DNA from: Streptomyces chryseus
GTDB taxonomy: Bacteria > Actinomycetota > Actinomycetes > Streptomycetales > Streptomycetaceae
Assembly (NCBI RefSeq): GCF_014650755.1
Contig: NZ_BMVO01000004.1
Coordinates: forward strand, 248,001 to 312,000
Reading direction: 5' to 3'
DNA length: 64,000 bases
Each line of letters starts with the position of its first letter. The first letter of the stretch is position 1. Below, in pieces: positions 19,845-28,442 of this stretch. The notes under the pieces were generated by a model. The model did not search any database. It was not told where the DNA came from and was given only the letters and a program-made list of their open reading frames with translations. The position numbers were made by a program, and so were the translations under genes.

Positions 19845-20393
19845 CTAGCGTCTCCCTCCGCGTCGCAGCCGCGCCGACAGGTGGTGCTGCAGGGGCTGCC
19901 CGACCGCCGCCAGGTCGTGGACGAAGGTGAGGGTGTCCTCGTCCGTCAGGGTGTAACGGCGGCGGGTGGCGTCGACCTGCTTGGCGGTGGGGGCGAGCGC
20001 CACCTGATGGGTGGCGAGGTCGACAGCGCCGTCGGCCGCGCGGCCGACCGAGATCTCCGCGACGCCGGTGGGCTGGGTGATCAGTGCCTCCACCCGCCCG
20101 TCGGGCTGAAGCCGCCACCAGCCGCTCTCGCGGGCCGACGGCCGCAGCGGCTCGCCGTCGGCGTCGAGCAGCCAGGCCCGTGCCTCGTAGTGGAGGAAGG
20201 GCCTCCCGTCGTGACTGAAGGTGACCTCCTGTGCGTACGAGAAGTCCTCGGCCAGCGTCGGATACTCGCCGCGGCCCCGGCCGGCCCACGTGCCCAGGAA
20301 TCCGAGCAGCGGCGCGAGCAGGGGGTGCGGCGCGGGTGACGCGTCCGGTCGAAGGGCGTCGGGATACGGGTGCTTCTGATCCGGGTCGAACAT
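19845..20393 (-). CDS. Nitrobindin-like heme-binding beta-barrel protein (FABP family)
   Basis: A 182-residue protein of the nitrobindin/THAP4-like family, a ten-stranded beta-barrel that binds ferric heme and is thought to isomerise peroxynitrite. The hallmark [14 protein letters not shown] is at about 34-47, followed by [14 protein letters not shown] strand patterning and a C-terminal [13 protein letters not shown] segment that carries the proximal His in characterised members. The length is usual for the family. It is single and divergent from the serine protease at 20679. No heme-synthesis gene is nearby. Confidence 0.85.
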   Translation of the reverse strand: MFDPDQKHPYPDALRPDASPAPHPLLAPLLGFLGTWAGRGRGEYPTLAEDFSYAQEVTFSHDGRPFLHYEARAWLLDADGEPLRPSARESGWWRLQPDGRVEALITQPTGVAEISVGRAADGAVDLATHQVALAPTAKQVDATRRRYTLTDEDTLTFVHDLAAVGQPLQHHLSARLRRGGRR

Positions 20394-20678
20394 GCGGTGC
20401 GCTCCTGGGTCGAGGCGGGTGCCGGGTGCAGCCTAGGGCGTCGGTCCGCGCGCCGCCGTCCGCGACAGGACCGGGCGCACCCGACCTCGGGGGAGGCTCC
20501 GTCACCGTGCCGAACCGGCCAACTTGTCACAACCCGGCTCCCCGGGGGCCGGCCACGGGAAAGTCTCGGCCCGGTGAGGGTCCGGCCCGCCGCAGGCGGT
20601 GTGAGGCCCTCGCGGTCATGTGAGCCGCCGTCTTCACCGCGGCTGCTCCGGTCGCTCCCCGACAGACAGGAAGCACGC

Positions 20679-21536
20679 ATGCTCGGACAACTGCGCACCC
20701 TCGCAGCCGCCCTGGCGGTCACCGCGGTCATGGGCGCCGGCACCGCCCACGCCCAGGAGCCGGCCGAGCGGCCTGCGAAGCGCGTGTACAACTCCATGCA
20801 GTTCGCCCACCCCTCCTCCCCCGACGCCTTCTGCACGATCGGCGCTGTGGGCCTGGACGACTACGGGCGCAAGACAGCCATCTCCGCCGGCCACTGCGGC
20901 CCGGGCGCCGCCTACGCGGACCGCGAGATCCACGAGAACGTCCTGCCCGTGTACGACCGTCAGGACTTCGCGTACGGCCCGATCGGGTACATGCGGTACT
21001 TCAAGAGCGCCGAGGGCTCGATGACCGGGCACCCGACCAAGGACTACATGGTCATCGAGCTGGTCCCCGAGGTGACGCTCTCCTCCCAGGGCCCGCACCT
21101 GAAGCAGACCGGCATGGTGGAGGTCCCCGGCGGCGCGGCGTCCCCGAACGCCCCGACGCCCGCGCGCGACAACGAGCGCCTGCTCGGGGCGGGGCTCTTC
21201 GACAACAACGAGCTGGTGGTGTCGGGCCAGTTGGGTGTCTGGTACGGACGCGTCACGAACAACGCGGGCGGCATCTACCAGTCCCACGCGCCGCACCAGG
21301 CGGGCGACTCGGGCGGCCCGGCCATCCGTCACGTGCCGGGAAGCGCGTACCCGTCCGAGGCCAACGGCTGGCAGGCACAGGGGCCTTGGGCCGGGATCAC
21401 CAAGGCGCGCATCCTCGGGTTCCCGCCGTACGTCTACACCAGCTCGGCCAACATCCTCGGCGACCTCCGTGCCCGGGACGCCGCCGATCCCGCCGACGTC
21501 CACGGCGCGGGCTTCGAGGTGACCACCCAGCCGTAG
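20679..21536 (+). CDS. Secreted chymotrypsin-like serine protease
   Basis: A 285-residue exported protease. The signal peptide is residues 1-25 (LAAALAVTAVMGAGTAHA). The catalytic triad is H72 in ISAGHCG, D122 in KDYMVIEL and S211 in QAGDSGGPA; C52 and C73 could form the usual His-loop disulfide. The spacing is that of streptogrisin/V8-like S1 enzymes rather than of trypsins with an IIGG N-terminus. ATG at 20679 follows CAGGAAG. The 285 nt upstream hold a GC-rich palindrome around 20540-20560 (CCCCGGGG) but no clear promoter. Confidence 0.85.
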   Translation: MLGQLRTLAAALAVTAVMGAGTAHAQEPAERPAKRVYNSMQFAHPSSPDAFCTIGAVGLDDYGRKTAISAGHCGPGAAYADREIHENVLPVYDRQDFAYGPIGYMRYFKSAEGSMTGHPTKDYMVIELVPEVTLSSQGPHLKQTGMVEVPGGAASPNAPTPARDNERLLGAGLFDNNELVVSGQLGVWYGRVTNNAGGIYQSHAPHQAGDSGGPAIRHVPGSAYPSEANGWQAQGPWAGITKARILGFPPYVYTSSANILGDLRARDAADPADVHGAGFEVTTQP

Positions 21537-21586
21537 GCGGCGGCTCGTGCAGCTGATGCCAGGGGAAGCGTCGCGGCACGGGGTGG

Positions 21587-22700
21587 TCAGTGCGGCAGCA
21601 CCGTCTTCAGCCACCTCAGGACATCGGTCGTCACCGGATCGGTGATGTCGGCGAACTCGTCGTGCTTCGTGAGGAACTTCGCCACGTACGGGCAGACCGG
21701 CACGATCCGCTTGCCGGAGGCCCGCACGTCGCTCAGCGCCTGCTGTACGAGGACGGCGGCCAGGCCCTGTCCCGCGAAGGCGTCGTCGATCCCGGTGTGG
21801 TGGAACACGCGCTGGCGGTCGCGGTACGCGGTGTGGCCGGCGGTCTCGCCGCCGGGGCGGGCAGACGCCCTGCCGTCGTGGCCGTCGACCGCGCCGAAAC
21901 GTTCGGACGCGTTCTCCCACGCTTCCCTGGCTGCGACGACGTCCTGGTGGCTGCGGCCCACGGAATTCCACCACATGACGATCTGTTCCTCGAACGGTGT
22001 TCCACCGAGCAGGACCACCCGGGCGGTGGCGTCCGTGTCGTTCGACAGGGTCAGCGTGTCGTGCCCTGTGCCGAGGTAGCCCAACTCGGCGCGCGGCACG
22101 GTCGTTCCGGCCGTGCGGACCTGCCCCTCGTCGACGAGGAGGCCGTGCTCGAAGCCGGCGTCCACCGGAGCGTGACGGCCGCGCGCGGCCCGAGGAGGAG
22201 TTCGGCGCCGAGCAGGGGCGTGAAGGTGGGGACCGGAGAGGTGTCACCCGCCAACGTGCCGAGGAACACCCTGATCTCAGCCCCGTCCACCCGCACCGGA
22301 CGGGGTACACAGTGCTTGAAGTCCCGCCCGGTGCGGCGGTGTTCGCCGCGCAGCGCCACCCACAGCTGGACCCCGTGCAGGACGGTGGTGCGGGAGGAGG
22401 AAACCTCCGAGTGGCTGATGCCGTACCCGCCCGTCATGAGGTTGAGCTCACCCGGCCGTACGAAGGCGTGGCTGCCCAGGCTGTCCTGGTGCTCGATCTC
22501 CCCGCTGAACAGCCGGCTCAAGGTCTGCAGGCCGGTGTGCGGGTGGGGGCCACGTCCGTGCCCCCGGACTCGGCGACGTCGTCGGGCCCGTAATGGTCGA
22601 TGAAGCACCAGGCGCCGATGAGGGTCCGCGCCCCCGCTGCGGCAGTGTGCGCCGTACCGACCGCCCGGGGAGCCGTCCGGCTTGGCGGCAGTCCTTCGCC
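21587..22700 (-). pseudogene. Pirin-GNAT fusion, two frameshifts
   Basis: Read 5' to 3' on the minus strand the gene shows a pirin N-terminus (LIGAWCFIDHYGPDDVAESGG), then HPHTGLQTLSRLFSGEIEH and the remaining cupin barrel, then a short GNAT-like acetyltransferase of the YjdJ type (FHHTGIDDAFAGQGLAAVL ... CPYVAKFLTKHDEFADI). Two single-base losses break it: one in the G5 run at 22545-22549 between VAP and HPHTG, and one near 22165 between VTL and DAGFEHGLL. No ATG or GTG opens the first frame, so the 5' end is uncertain. Pirin-GNAT fusions are known in actinobacteria. Both indels are in short G/C runs, so sequencing error cannot be excluded. Confidence 0.75.
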
Positions 22701-22742
22701 TAGGCTGTCATAGCTGACATTTCCGGATGAATGGAGCGTTTC

Positions 22743-23159
22743 ATGTCTTCCCGCCTGAATCCTTACATCAGCTTCGACGGCGAAGCCCGGTCGGCCATGG
22801 AGTTCTACAGGGAGGTCTTCGGCGGCACCCTCTCCCTGAACACCTTCGGGGAATTCGGCGAGGAGAAGGCCGGGGACGCCGCCGACAAGATCATGCACGC
22901 CATGCTGGAGACGGACAGCGGCTTCACCCTCATGGGCGCGGACATCCCGCCGGGGATGGAGCACCAGCCCGGGAACAACATCGCGGTGAGCGTGAGCGGC
23001 GAGGACGCCGGGGAACTGCGCGGGTACTGGGACAAGCTCTCCGCCGACGGCACGGTCTCGGTGCCGCTGGAGAAGCAGATGTGGGGCGACGTCTTCGGCA
23101 TGTGCACGGACCGTTTCGGCATCACGTGGCTGGTCAACATCAACCAGCGGCCGGCCTGA
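22743..23159 (+). CDS. VOC (PhnB/glyoxalase-like) family protein
   Basis: A 138-residue protein with the paired beta-alpha-beta-beta-beta VOC fold of the PhnB-like group: NPYISFDGEARSAMEFYREVFGG at the N-terminus and CTDRFGITWLVNINQ at the C-terminus are the signature ends. Function in this group is undefined; members often bind small molecules or metals. The start at 22743 follows GGAG 7 nt upstream, preferred over ATG 22731. It reads away from the broken pirin-GNAT gene and ends directly before a winged-helix remnant. Confidence 0.88.
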   Translation: MSSRLNPYISFDGEARSAMEFYREVFGGTLSLNTFGEFGEEKAGDAADKIMHAMLETDSGFTLMGADIPPGMEHQPGNNIAVSVSGEDAGELRGYWDKLSADGTVSVPLEKQMWGDVFGMCTDRFGITWLVNINQRPA

Positions 23160-23162
23160 GCC

Positions 23163-23565
23163 GAGCCCGGCGCACCTTCCGCGAGGCCATGGAGCCGACG
23201 CTGTACGCGTCCCGGCTCGGTGACGCGCGCCACGGGGCGGCGGGGATCGGCGCCGAGCGGACCGGCGCCCTCGTGGCCGGCCTGCTGCGGTACGCCGGCC
23301 GGCCACGGACCGGCGCGGAGATCGCGGGCTGGCTGGAGGAGCGCCTGGGTGCCCCGATGGACCCGGCGGCGCAGCGGATACTGCGGGGCAGTACGCCCCG
23401 CTGTGGCACGCGCCCACCGGAGGGCCCTGATCGTTCGAGACCCGGCCCTCGTACGTCGCGGCGGCCACGCGGCCTGCGCCGGCGGATTCCGAGGCCGCTG
23501 CCGGGCTGCGGACCCTGATCCGCCGCTACCCGGAGGGCTTCGGCCCGGCGTCGGTGGCGGACATG
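23163..23565 (+). pseudogene. Remnant of a winged-helix DNA-glycosylase-like (AlkZ/HTH_42) protein
   Basis: Coding-like sequence without its N- or C-terminal parts. Frame one gives RTFREAMEPTLYASRLGD ... AGRPRTGAEIAGWLEERLG; after a shift at the G run near 23385 it continues as QYAPLWHAPTGGP, meets an in-frame TGA at 23428-23430 where the family has Trp, and resumes as SFETRPSYVAA ... LIRRYPEGFGPASVADM. The combination is characteristic of the HTH_42 family that includes AlkZ-like glycosylases. It is cut off at about 23565 where an opposite-strand dehydrogenase remnant begins. Three independent lesions make it a genuine pseudogene. Confidence 0.75.
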
Positions 23566-23854
23566 CCCGAACTCCTTGGCCAGCGCCTGGGTGAGGCCGA
23601 TGATCCCGGCCCTCGACGTCGAGTAGTTCGTCTGTCCCAGGTTGCCGACGACGCCGCCCACGGAGGAGAGTGCGACGACCGTGCCCGTACGGCGCCGGAT
23701 CATGGAGCGGACCACCGAGCGCAGCAGGTTGTACGTGCCGTCGAGATTGGTGCTCAGTACGGAGTCCCACTCGTGACCCTCCGGTGACCAGGGCCACCTG
23801 TGTCTCCTGATCCGCCTGTGCCTTGTGATCCGCCTGTGCTTCGTGATCCGCCAT
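23566..23854 (-). pseudogene. Remnant of a FabG-like short-chain dehydrogenase with internal deletion
   Basis: The N-terminus (MADHEAQADHKAQADQ, then QVALVTGGSR with the start of the Rossmann motif) runs directly into EWDSVLSTNLDGTYNLLRS in another frame, so about 75-80 codons of the nucleotide-binding half are missing. The remaining part has ALSSVGGVVGN and NYSTSRAGIIGLTQALAKEFG; the catalytic Y-x-x-x-K reads Y-S-T-S-R, with Lys replaced by Arg. The C-terminus after AKEFG is lost at the junction with the winged-helix remnant at about 23565. It cannot encode an active reductase. Confidence 0.8.
23808..23852 (-). repeat. 18-bp tandem repeat at the dehydrogenase remnant 5' end
   Basis: TGATCCGCCTGTG recurs at 23808 and 23826, with a shortened third copy at 23844-23852, a period of 18 bp. 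On the minus strand it encodes a hexapeptide repeat AQAD(H/Q)(E/K) before the Rossmann fold. Such a leader is not part of the normal SDR fold and probably arose by slippage. Confidence 0.7.
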
Positions 23855-23968
23855 GCCGCCCCCATCCGTGCGAATGAGTCGAGCGTGGGTTCACTGGCTG
23901 TATCCGGCCTGTACGGCATCCGGCACGGCCCCCGGGGCCCGTGGTGGCTCCCGGTAGCGTTACCGCCC

Positions 23969-24703
23969 ATGACCCTGCTTCCGACCGGTGGCCCGGTTCC
24001 GGCCGGCGTGCTGACCTCGCTGCTCCCCCCGCAGGTCACCGCCGTCGACACCTTCCACGACAGCGCCGGACCCCACGACGGCGGCGCACGCCTGCTGTTT
24101 CCGGAAGAGGAGGCGCTGGTCGCGGCGGCCGTCGCCAAGCGGCGGCACGAATTCACCACCGTCCGCCACTGCGCGCGCACGGCCCTGGCCAGTTTCGGCT
24201 TGCCTCCGGCGCCGGTCCTCCCCGGCCCCAGAGGTGCGCCCCGGTGGCCGGACGGGATGGTCGGCAGCCTGACGCACTGCGCCGGTTACCGGGCGGCGGC
24301 CGTGGCCCGGGACACGACGGTCGCCGCCCTCGGGATCGACGCCGAACCGGCCGAGCCGCTGCGCGACGAGGGCGTGCTGAAGCTCGTCACCCTCGCCGAC
24401 GAGCGCACCGCGCTGCGCGCGCTCGCCGCACACCGCCCCGGCGTGCCCTGGGACCGGCTGCTGTTCAGCGCGAAGGAGTCCGTCTACAAGGCGTGGTCGC
24501 CGCTCACCGGCCGGTGGCTCGGCTTCCACGACGCCCGGGTCACCCTGCGCCCGGACGGCACCTTCACGGCCGACCTGCTGGTGCCGGGGACCACCCGGGC
24601 GGGCACCACCCTCACCGGGTTCGACGGCCGCTGGCAGGTCCGCGACGGCCTCGCCGTCACGGCCGTGACGGTGCCGCCGGAACACGGGGCGCGTACGGCG
24701 TGA
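23969..24703 (+). CDS. 4'-phosphopantetheinyl transferase (Sfp/EntD type)
   Basis: A 244-residue enzyme that transfers 4'-phosphopantetheine from CoA to a Ser of carrier proteins, activating fatty-acid, polyketide or peptide synthases. The Mg-binding LGIDAEP motif has D124 and E126, and the second motif is FSAKESVYKAW with K169/E170; WPDGMVGSLTHCAGY at about 94-107 is the substrate-side P2 motif of EntD-like members. ATG at 23969 is used; upstream in-frame sequence has no conservation. No PKS or NRPS is in this window, so it is probably a global enzyme. Confidence 0.9.
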   Translation: MTLLPTGGPVPAGVLTSLLPPQVTAVDTFHDSAGPHDGGARLLFPEEEALVAAAVAKRRHEFTTVRHCARTALASFGLPPAPVLPGPRGAPRWPDGMVGSLTHCAGYRAAAVARDTTVAALGIDAEPAEPLRDEGVLKLVTLADERTALRALAAHRPGVPWDRLLFSAKESVYKAWSPLTGRWLGFHDARVTLRPDGTFTADLLVPGTTRAGTTLTGFDGRWQVRDGLAVTAVTVPPEHGARTA

Positions 24704-24820
24704 AGGGCCCCCCGCGGCCGGCCCGTTCCGGCCCCGCGGCCCGCTCCGGTGGCACCGGCTGAAAGATCAAAACAGCGGCGGGTTAGCATATGAGCGCCGC
24801 CTAGCTCGAAAGATAAACCT

Positions 24821-26269
24821 GTGACTGTCAATGACGACTCGTTCACCAGCTGGAAAACTCGCGAGGAGATCGCGGAGTCGATGATCCCGATCATCGGGAA
24901 GCTGCACCGGGAGCAGGACGTCAACGTCCTGCTTCACAGCCGCTCCCTGGTGAACAAGTCGGTGGTCAGCATCCTCAAGACCCACCGCTTCGCCCGGCAG
25001 ATAGCCGGCGCGGAACTGTCGGTCACCGAGACGCTCCCGTTCCTGAAGGCGCTCACCACGCTCGACCTGGGCCCGTCCCAGATCGACATCGGGATGCTCG
25101 CCGCGACGTACCGGACCGACGGCCGGGGTCTGTCCGTCGAGGAGTTCACCGCCGAGGCCGTCGCCGGCGCCACCGGCGCGAACAAGATCGAGCGCAGCGA
25201 GGGACGCGACGTCGTCCTCTACGGCTTCGGCCGCATCGGCCGCCTCGTCGCCCGCCTGCTCATCGAGAAGGCCGGCTCCGGCAACGGCCTGCGCCTGCGC
25301 GCCATCGTCGTCCGCGGGGGCGGCCGGGCCGAGGACCTCGTCAAGCGCGCCTCACTGCTGCGGCGCGACTCGATCCACGGCCAGTTCCAGGGCACGATCA
25401 CCGTCGACGAGGCGAACAGCACGATCGTCGCCAACGGCAACGAGATCAAGGTGATCTACGCCAACGACCCGTCCGAGGTCGACTACACGGCGTACGGCAT
25501 CAACGACGCCATCCTCATCGACAACACCGGCAAGTGGCGCGACCGCGAGGGCCTGTCGAAGCACCTGCGCCCCGGCATCGACAAGGTCGTCCTGACCGCT
25601 CCGGGCAAGGGCGACGTCCCGAACATCGTGCACGGCGTCAACCACGACACGATCAAGCCGGACGAGCAGATCCTGTCCTGCGCGTCCTGCACCACGAACG
25701 CGATCGTCCCGCCGCTGAAGGCGATGGAGGACGAGTACGGCGTCCTGCGCGGCCACGTGGAGACCGTCCACTCGTTCACCAACGACCAGAACCTGCTGGA
25801 CAACTACCACAGCTCCGACCGCCGCGGCCGTTCGGCGGCGCTCAACATGGTCATCACCGAGACCGGCGCCGCCTCCGCCGTCGCGAAGGCGCTGCCCGAG
25901 CTGAAGGCGAAGATCACCGGCAGCTCGATCCGCGTACCGGTGCCGGACGTCTCGATCGCGATCCTCAACCTCCAGCTGTCGCGCGAGACCACCCGCGAGG
26001 AGGTCCTCGACCACCTCCGCGACGTCTCGCTGACCTCGCCGCTCAAGCGTCAGATCGACTTCATCAACGCCCCCGACGCGGTCTCCAGCGACTTCATCGG
26101 TTCGCGCCACGCCTCGATCGTCGACGCGGGCGCCACCAAGGTCGAGGGCGACAACGCGATCCTCTACCTCTGGTACGACAACGAGTTCGGCTACTCCTGC
26201 CAGGTCATCCGCGTCGTGCAGCACGTCTCCGGCGTCGAGTACCCGACGTACCCGGCCCCGGCGGCCTGA
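24821..26269 (+). CDS. gap: Glyceraldehyde-3-phosphate dehydrogenase, long form
   Basis: A 482-residue GAPDH-fold enzyme, about 150 residues longer than the usual 335. Residues 1-125 form an extra helical N-terminal domain (NVLLHSRSLVNKSVVSILK); the Rossmann domain starts at DVVLYGFGRIGRLVARLL, and C290 in SCASCTTN is the catalytic Cys, with the C-terminal WYDNEFGYSCQV motif intact. Some actinobacteria carry such a second gap gene beside the glycolytic one. GTG at 24821 follows GAAAG. The gene stands alone, with an AT-rich leader and a strong terminator at 26289. Cofactor choice and direction (glycolytic or gluconeogenic) cannot be told. Confidence 0.88.
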   Translation: MTVNDDSFTSWKTREEIAESMIPIIGKLHREQDVNVLLHSRSLVNKSVVSILKTHRFARQIAGAELSVTETLPFLKALTTLDLGPSQIDIGMLAATYRTDGRGLSVEEFTAEAVAGATGANKIERSEGRDVVLYGFGRIGRLVARLLIEKAGSGNGLRLRAIVVRGGGRAEDLVKRASLLRRDSIHGQFQGTITVDEANSTIVANGNEIKVIYANDPSEVDYTAYGINDAILIDNTGKWRDREGLSKHLRPGIDKVVLTAPGKGDVPNIVHGVNHDTIKPDEQILSCASCTTNAIVPPLKAMEDEYGVLRGHVETVHSFTNDQNLLDNYHSSDRRGRSAALNMVITETGAASAVAKALPELKAKITGSSIRVPVPDVSIAILNLQLSRETTREEVLDHLRDVSLTSPLKRQIDFINAPDAVSSDFIGSRHASIVDAGATKVEGDNAILYLWYDNEFGYSCQVIRVVQHVSGVEYPTYPAPAA

Positions 26270-26288
26270 CCCGGACGCACCGCACCGA

Positions 26289-26322
26289 CCGGCCCGGCCC
26301 CCGTCGACGGGGGCCGGGCCGG
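26289..26322 (+). terminator. Strong hairpin after gap
   Basis: A 34-nt perfect palindrome centred on GTCGAC, with arms CCGGCCCGGCCCCCG and its complement, starts 20 nt after the gap stop codon. It lacks a long U tract, as is usual in Streptomyces. Confidence 0.8.
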
Positions 26323-26376
26323 CGGCTTTCCCGCCCGCACGGCCGCCCCGGTCGAGGGGGACAGCACGGACGGCGC

Positions 26377-27882
26377 CTACTGGCGGTTCAGGGACCGCGT
26401 GATGCCGGCCGCGACCGTCGTCACCAGGACCCACCCGGTGGCGATCAGCAGGTACGACAGCCACTGGTACCAGCCCTGCGGCGCGAACGCCCCCTCCTGC
26501 CCGAAGCCGATGATGGGCAGCAGGAGGTCGAGGGTGTAGAAGACGGGGTTGAAGTCCGGAGCCTCTCCGGGCTTCAACGGGCGCGGATGCTCCAGCGCGA
26601 ACGCGCAGGCGCCGGTGAGCAGTAGAACCAGCAGCCACCCGGCGGCGCGCATGGGGCGAAATCCGTAGCCGACGGTCGTGTCCTGGAGGTGCCCCCAGGC
26701 CCTGGCGTACCGGGGCAGGGTGCGCCGGTGGCGGCGGAGCTTGGCCAGTTGGACGGTGCGGGCGGCGGCTTCGTCCCCCACGGCGCGGTACGCGGTGGTG
26801 AGCTGCTCGTAGGCGTGCGGGAGATAGCCGCTCTCCTCGCGTTCCAGCAGCGGCAGCCGCTGCTCGGCGGGGAGGTGCGGGGCGAGGCTCCGGTAGGTGA
26901 GGCCGTCGAGGCGGACCTGGTCCGGCCACGCCTGAGGCGGGACGTGCAGCAGGTCGAGCTGGGAGCGGCGGAGATTGACGGTGCCCCGGATCGGGGGGAC
27001 CTCGCGCAGCCACAGCTCGCCGATGACGCAGCTGCTGGCGCGCAGCGCCTGCCCTCCGGGGTTGCTCAGCCGTGCGTAGGCGAAGTTGAGCTGGCGCGGG
27101 ACGCGGGCACCGCTCAGGTCGACCCGGCCGTGGGCACGCAGCCGCACGGCCCGCAGGTCGGTGCCGACCGACAGGGTCTCGGCGTGCAGGGCGGTACCAC
27201 CGGAGGCGTGCAGCTCGGCGTCGTCGAGGTTGATCTGGCCTCCGACGGTGGCGCCGTTCAGCCGGACCTCGCCGTGGGCGTGGAGGCCGACGGCCCACAC
27301 GTCGGCGCCGATCACCGCGTGGTTGAGCTGCAGGACCGGTTCCCCGGTCGCCTCGTCCGACGGGTCGGGCGCGTCCGGGCCGCCAGGTGCGGCGGGGGTG
27401 CCCAGCCGGGCCCCGTTGAGGAAGAAGGCACCGGCGACCTGTGCCCCGGCGAGCCGCACAGGACCCGCTATGCGGCAGCAGGTGATGCGGAGGACCACGT
27501 CGACCCGGAGTGTGCCGGCGGTGAGCCCCGGGAGCACCGATTCGCTCAGCACGAGGGCGCGGACCTGCGCGCCGTACAGGTTCGGTGACTGCTCGAAGTA
27601 GCAGGACCGCAGCCGTACGGCGTGATCGACGGTCCCGTACATGAGGTGCAGCTGTCCGGTGACGCGCGCACCCGTCAGTTTCAGGCCCGCCGTCTCACCG
27701 TCGCGGGTCGGCCCGTTGAGCAGCAGCGCCCGCAGGACTTCGGCGCGCACGGTCCGCTCCGGTCCCCAGAGGGCGCCGGCGGCGGGGTCCTCGTCGTCGC
27801 TCTCCCGGAAGTCGACACCACCGTCGACGGCGAACGCCTGCCAGACGCGGTGCTCCGCCGGTGTCAGGTCGGTGATCTCCAT
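26377..27882 (-). CDS. Membrane-anchored pentapeptide-like beta-helix protein
   Basis: A 501-residue protein. Residues about 60-330 form degenerate repeats with alternating Leu and Ala spaced every five residues or so (LTGARVTGQLHL, LNGATVGGQINLDDAEL, LSGARVPRQLNFAYARL), the pattern of a right-handed beta-helix. Residues 340-400 are charged and helical (LPHAYEQLTTAYRAVGDEAAARTV), and the C-terminus has about three membrane segments (GWLLVLLLTGACAFAL; SYLLIATGWVLVTTVAAG). Similar Streptomyces proteins are labelled membrane-associated oxidoreductase, but I see no cofactor site, so that label is unsupported. A structural or scaffold role is more likely. Confidence 0.7.
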   Translation of the reverse strand: MEITDLTPAEHRVWQAFAVDGGVDFRESDDEDPAAGALWGPERTVRAEVLRALLLNGPTRDGETAGLKLTGARVTGQLHLMYGTVDHAVRLRSCYFEQSPNLYGAQVRALVLSESVLPGLTAGTLRVDVVLRITCCRIAGPVRLAGAQVAGAFFLNGARLGTPAAPGGPDAPDPSDEATGEPVLQLNHAVIGADVWAVGLHAHGEVRLNGATVGGQINLDDAELHASGGTALHAETLSVGTDLRAVRLRAHGRVDLSGARVPRQLNFAYARLSNPGGQALRASSCVIGELWLREVPPIRGTVNLRRSQLDLLHVPPQAWPDQVRLDGLTYRSLAPHLPAEQRLPLLEREESGYLPHAYEQLTTAYRAVGDEAAARTVQLAKLRRHRRTLPRYARAWGHLQDTTVGYGFRPMRAAGWLLVLLLTGACAFALEHPRPLKPGEAPDFNPVFYTLDLLLPIIGFGQEGAFAPQGWYQWLSYLLIATGWVLVTTVAAGITRSLNRQ

Positions 27883-27996
27883 CGACCGGATGCTGTCGCG
27901 CGGCAGTTCGACCTGTCAACCGCACGCGCCCGGGCCCCGGCTCGGCACCGGTGAGGTGGCGTGCCGGGGCCCGCGCGGCTGTCGGGGTATCGAGAG

Positions 27997-28371
27997 TCAG
28001 TGGTCCGAGTAGCTGAAGTCACCCACCGTCCACGCGCTCACGTCCTTGATCGCGATGCGGTACATCCCACCGGTCTCGGGAATCCCCACGCTGCCCTGGA
28101 GGATCCTCGCGACGTGGAAGTGCAGATGAGTGGGGGGCTCGGCACCGTCGGGGTGCGCGGGGGCGCTGGACGCCATGAAGATGCCGGAGAACGGGCCCAG
28201 GCGATCGGAGTCCTTGAGTACCTCGGCAACTCGCTGCCGCCACACCGCTTCGGGAGCCAGGCGTCCGGTGATCACGGCGCCGCCCGTGACGACGGTGAGG
28301 GACATCTGATTGCAGTGCTCGGACTCAACCATGGCGGCGACATCGACGAGCAGACCATCAGGGTTCGACAT
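27997..28371 (-). CDS. Small uncharacterised protein, possibly GvpU-like
   Basis: A 124-residue soluble protein (MSNPDGLLVDVAAMVESEHC). The segment QMSLTVVTGGAVITGRLAP recalls the beta-rich N-terminus of the gas-vesicle accessory protein GvpU, and PTHLHFHVARIL and MYRIAIKDVSAWTVGDF give further strands. No other gas-vesicle gene is in the window, so a vesicle role is not supported by context. The start at 28371 is the first ATG of the conserved-looking part; no good ribosome-binding site precedes it, so a leaderless or different start is possible. Confidence 0.55.
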   Translation of the reverse strand: MSNPDGLLVDVAAMVESEHCNQMSLTVVTGGAVITGRLAPEAVWRQRVAEVLKDSDRLGPFSGIFMASSAPAHPDGAEPPTHLHFHVARILQGSVGIPETGGMYRIAIKDVSAWTVGDFSYSDH

Positions 28372-28442
28372 GGCACGTGATTTTACTACCGTCCGGACCG
28401 GCCGGTAGTCCGGGTACCGCCCCCGTGGCGGAGGCGGCGAAC

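Noticed and set aside
19469..19930. Possible gene for an Arg-rich membrane peptide in the 19.1-19.8 kb gap
   Set aside because: No ribosome-binding site, low-complexity composition and overlap with the nitrobindin-like gene; one hydrophobic stretch is not enough.
23808..23852. CRISPR-like repeat
   Set aside because: Period of 18 bp with no spacers; it is a coding tandem repeat.
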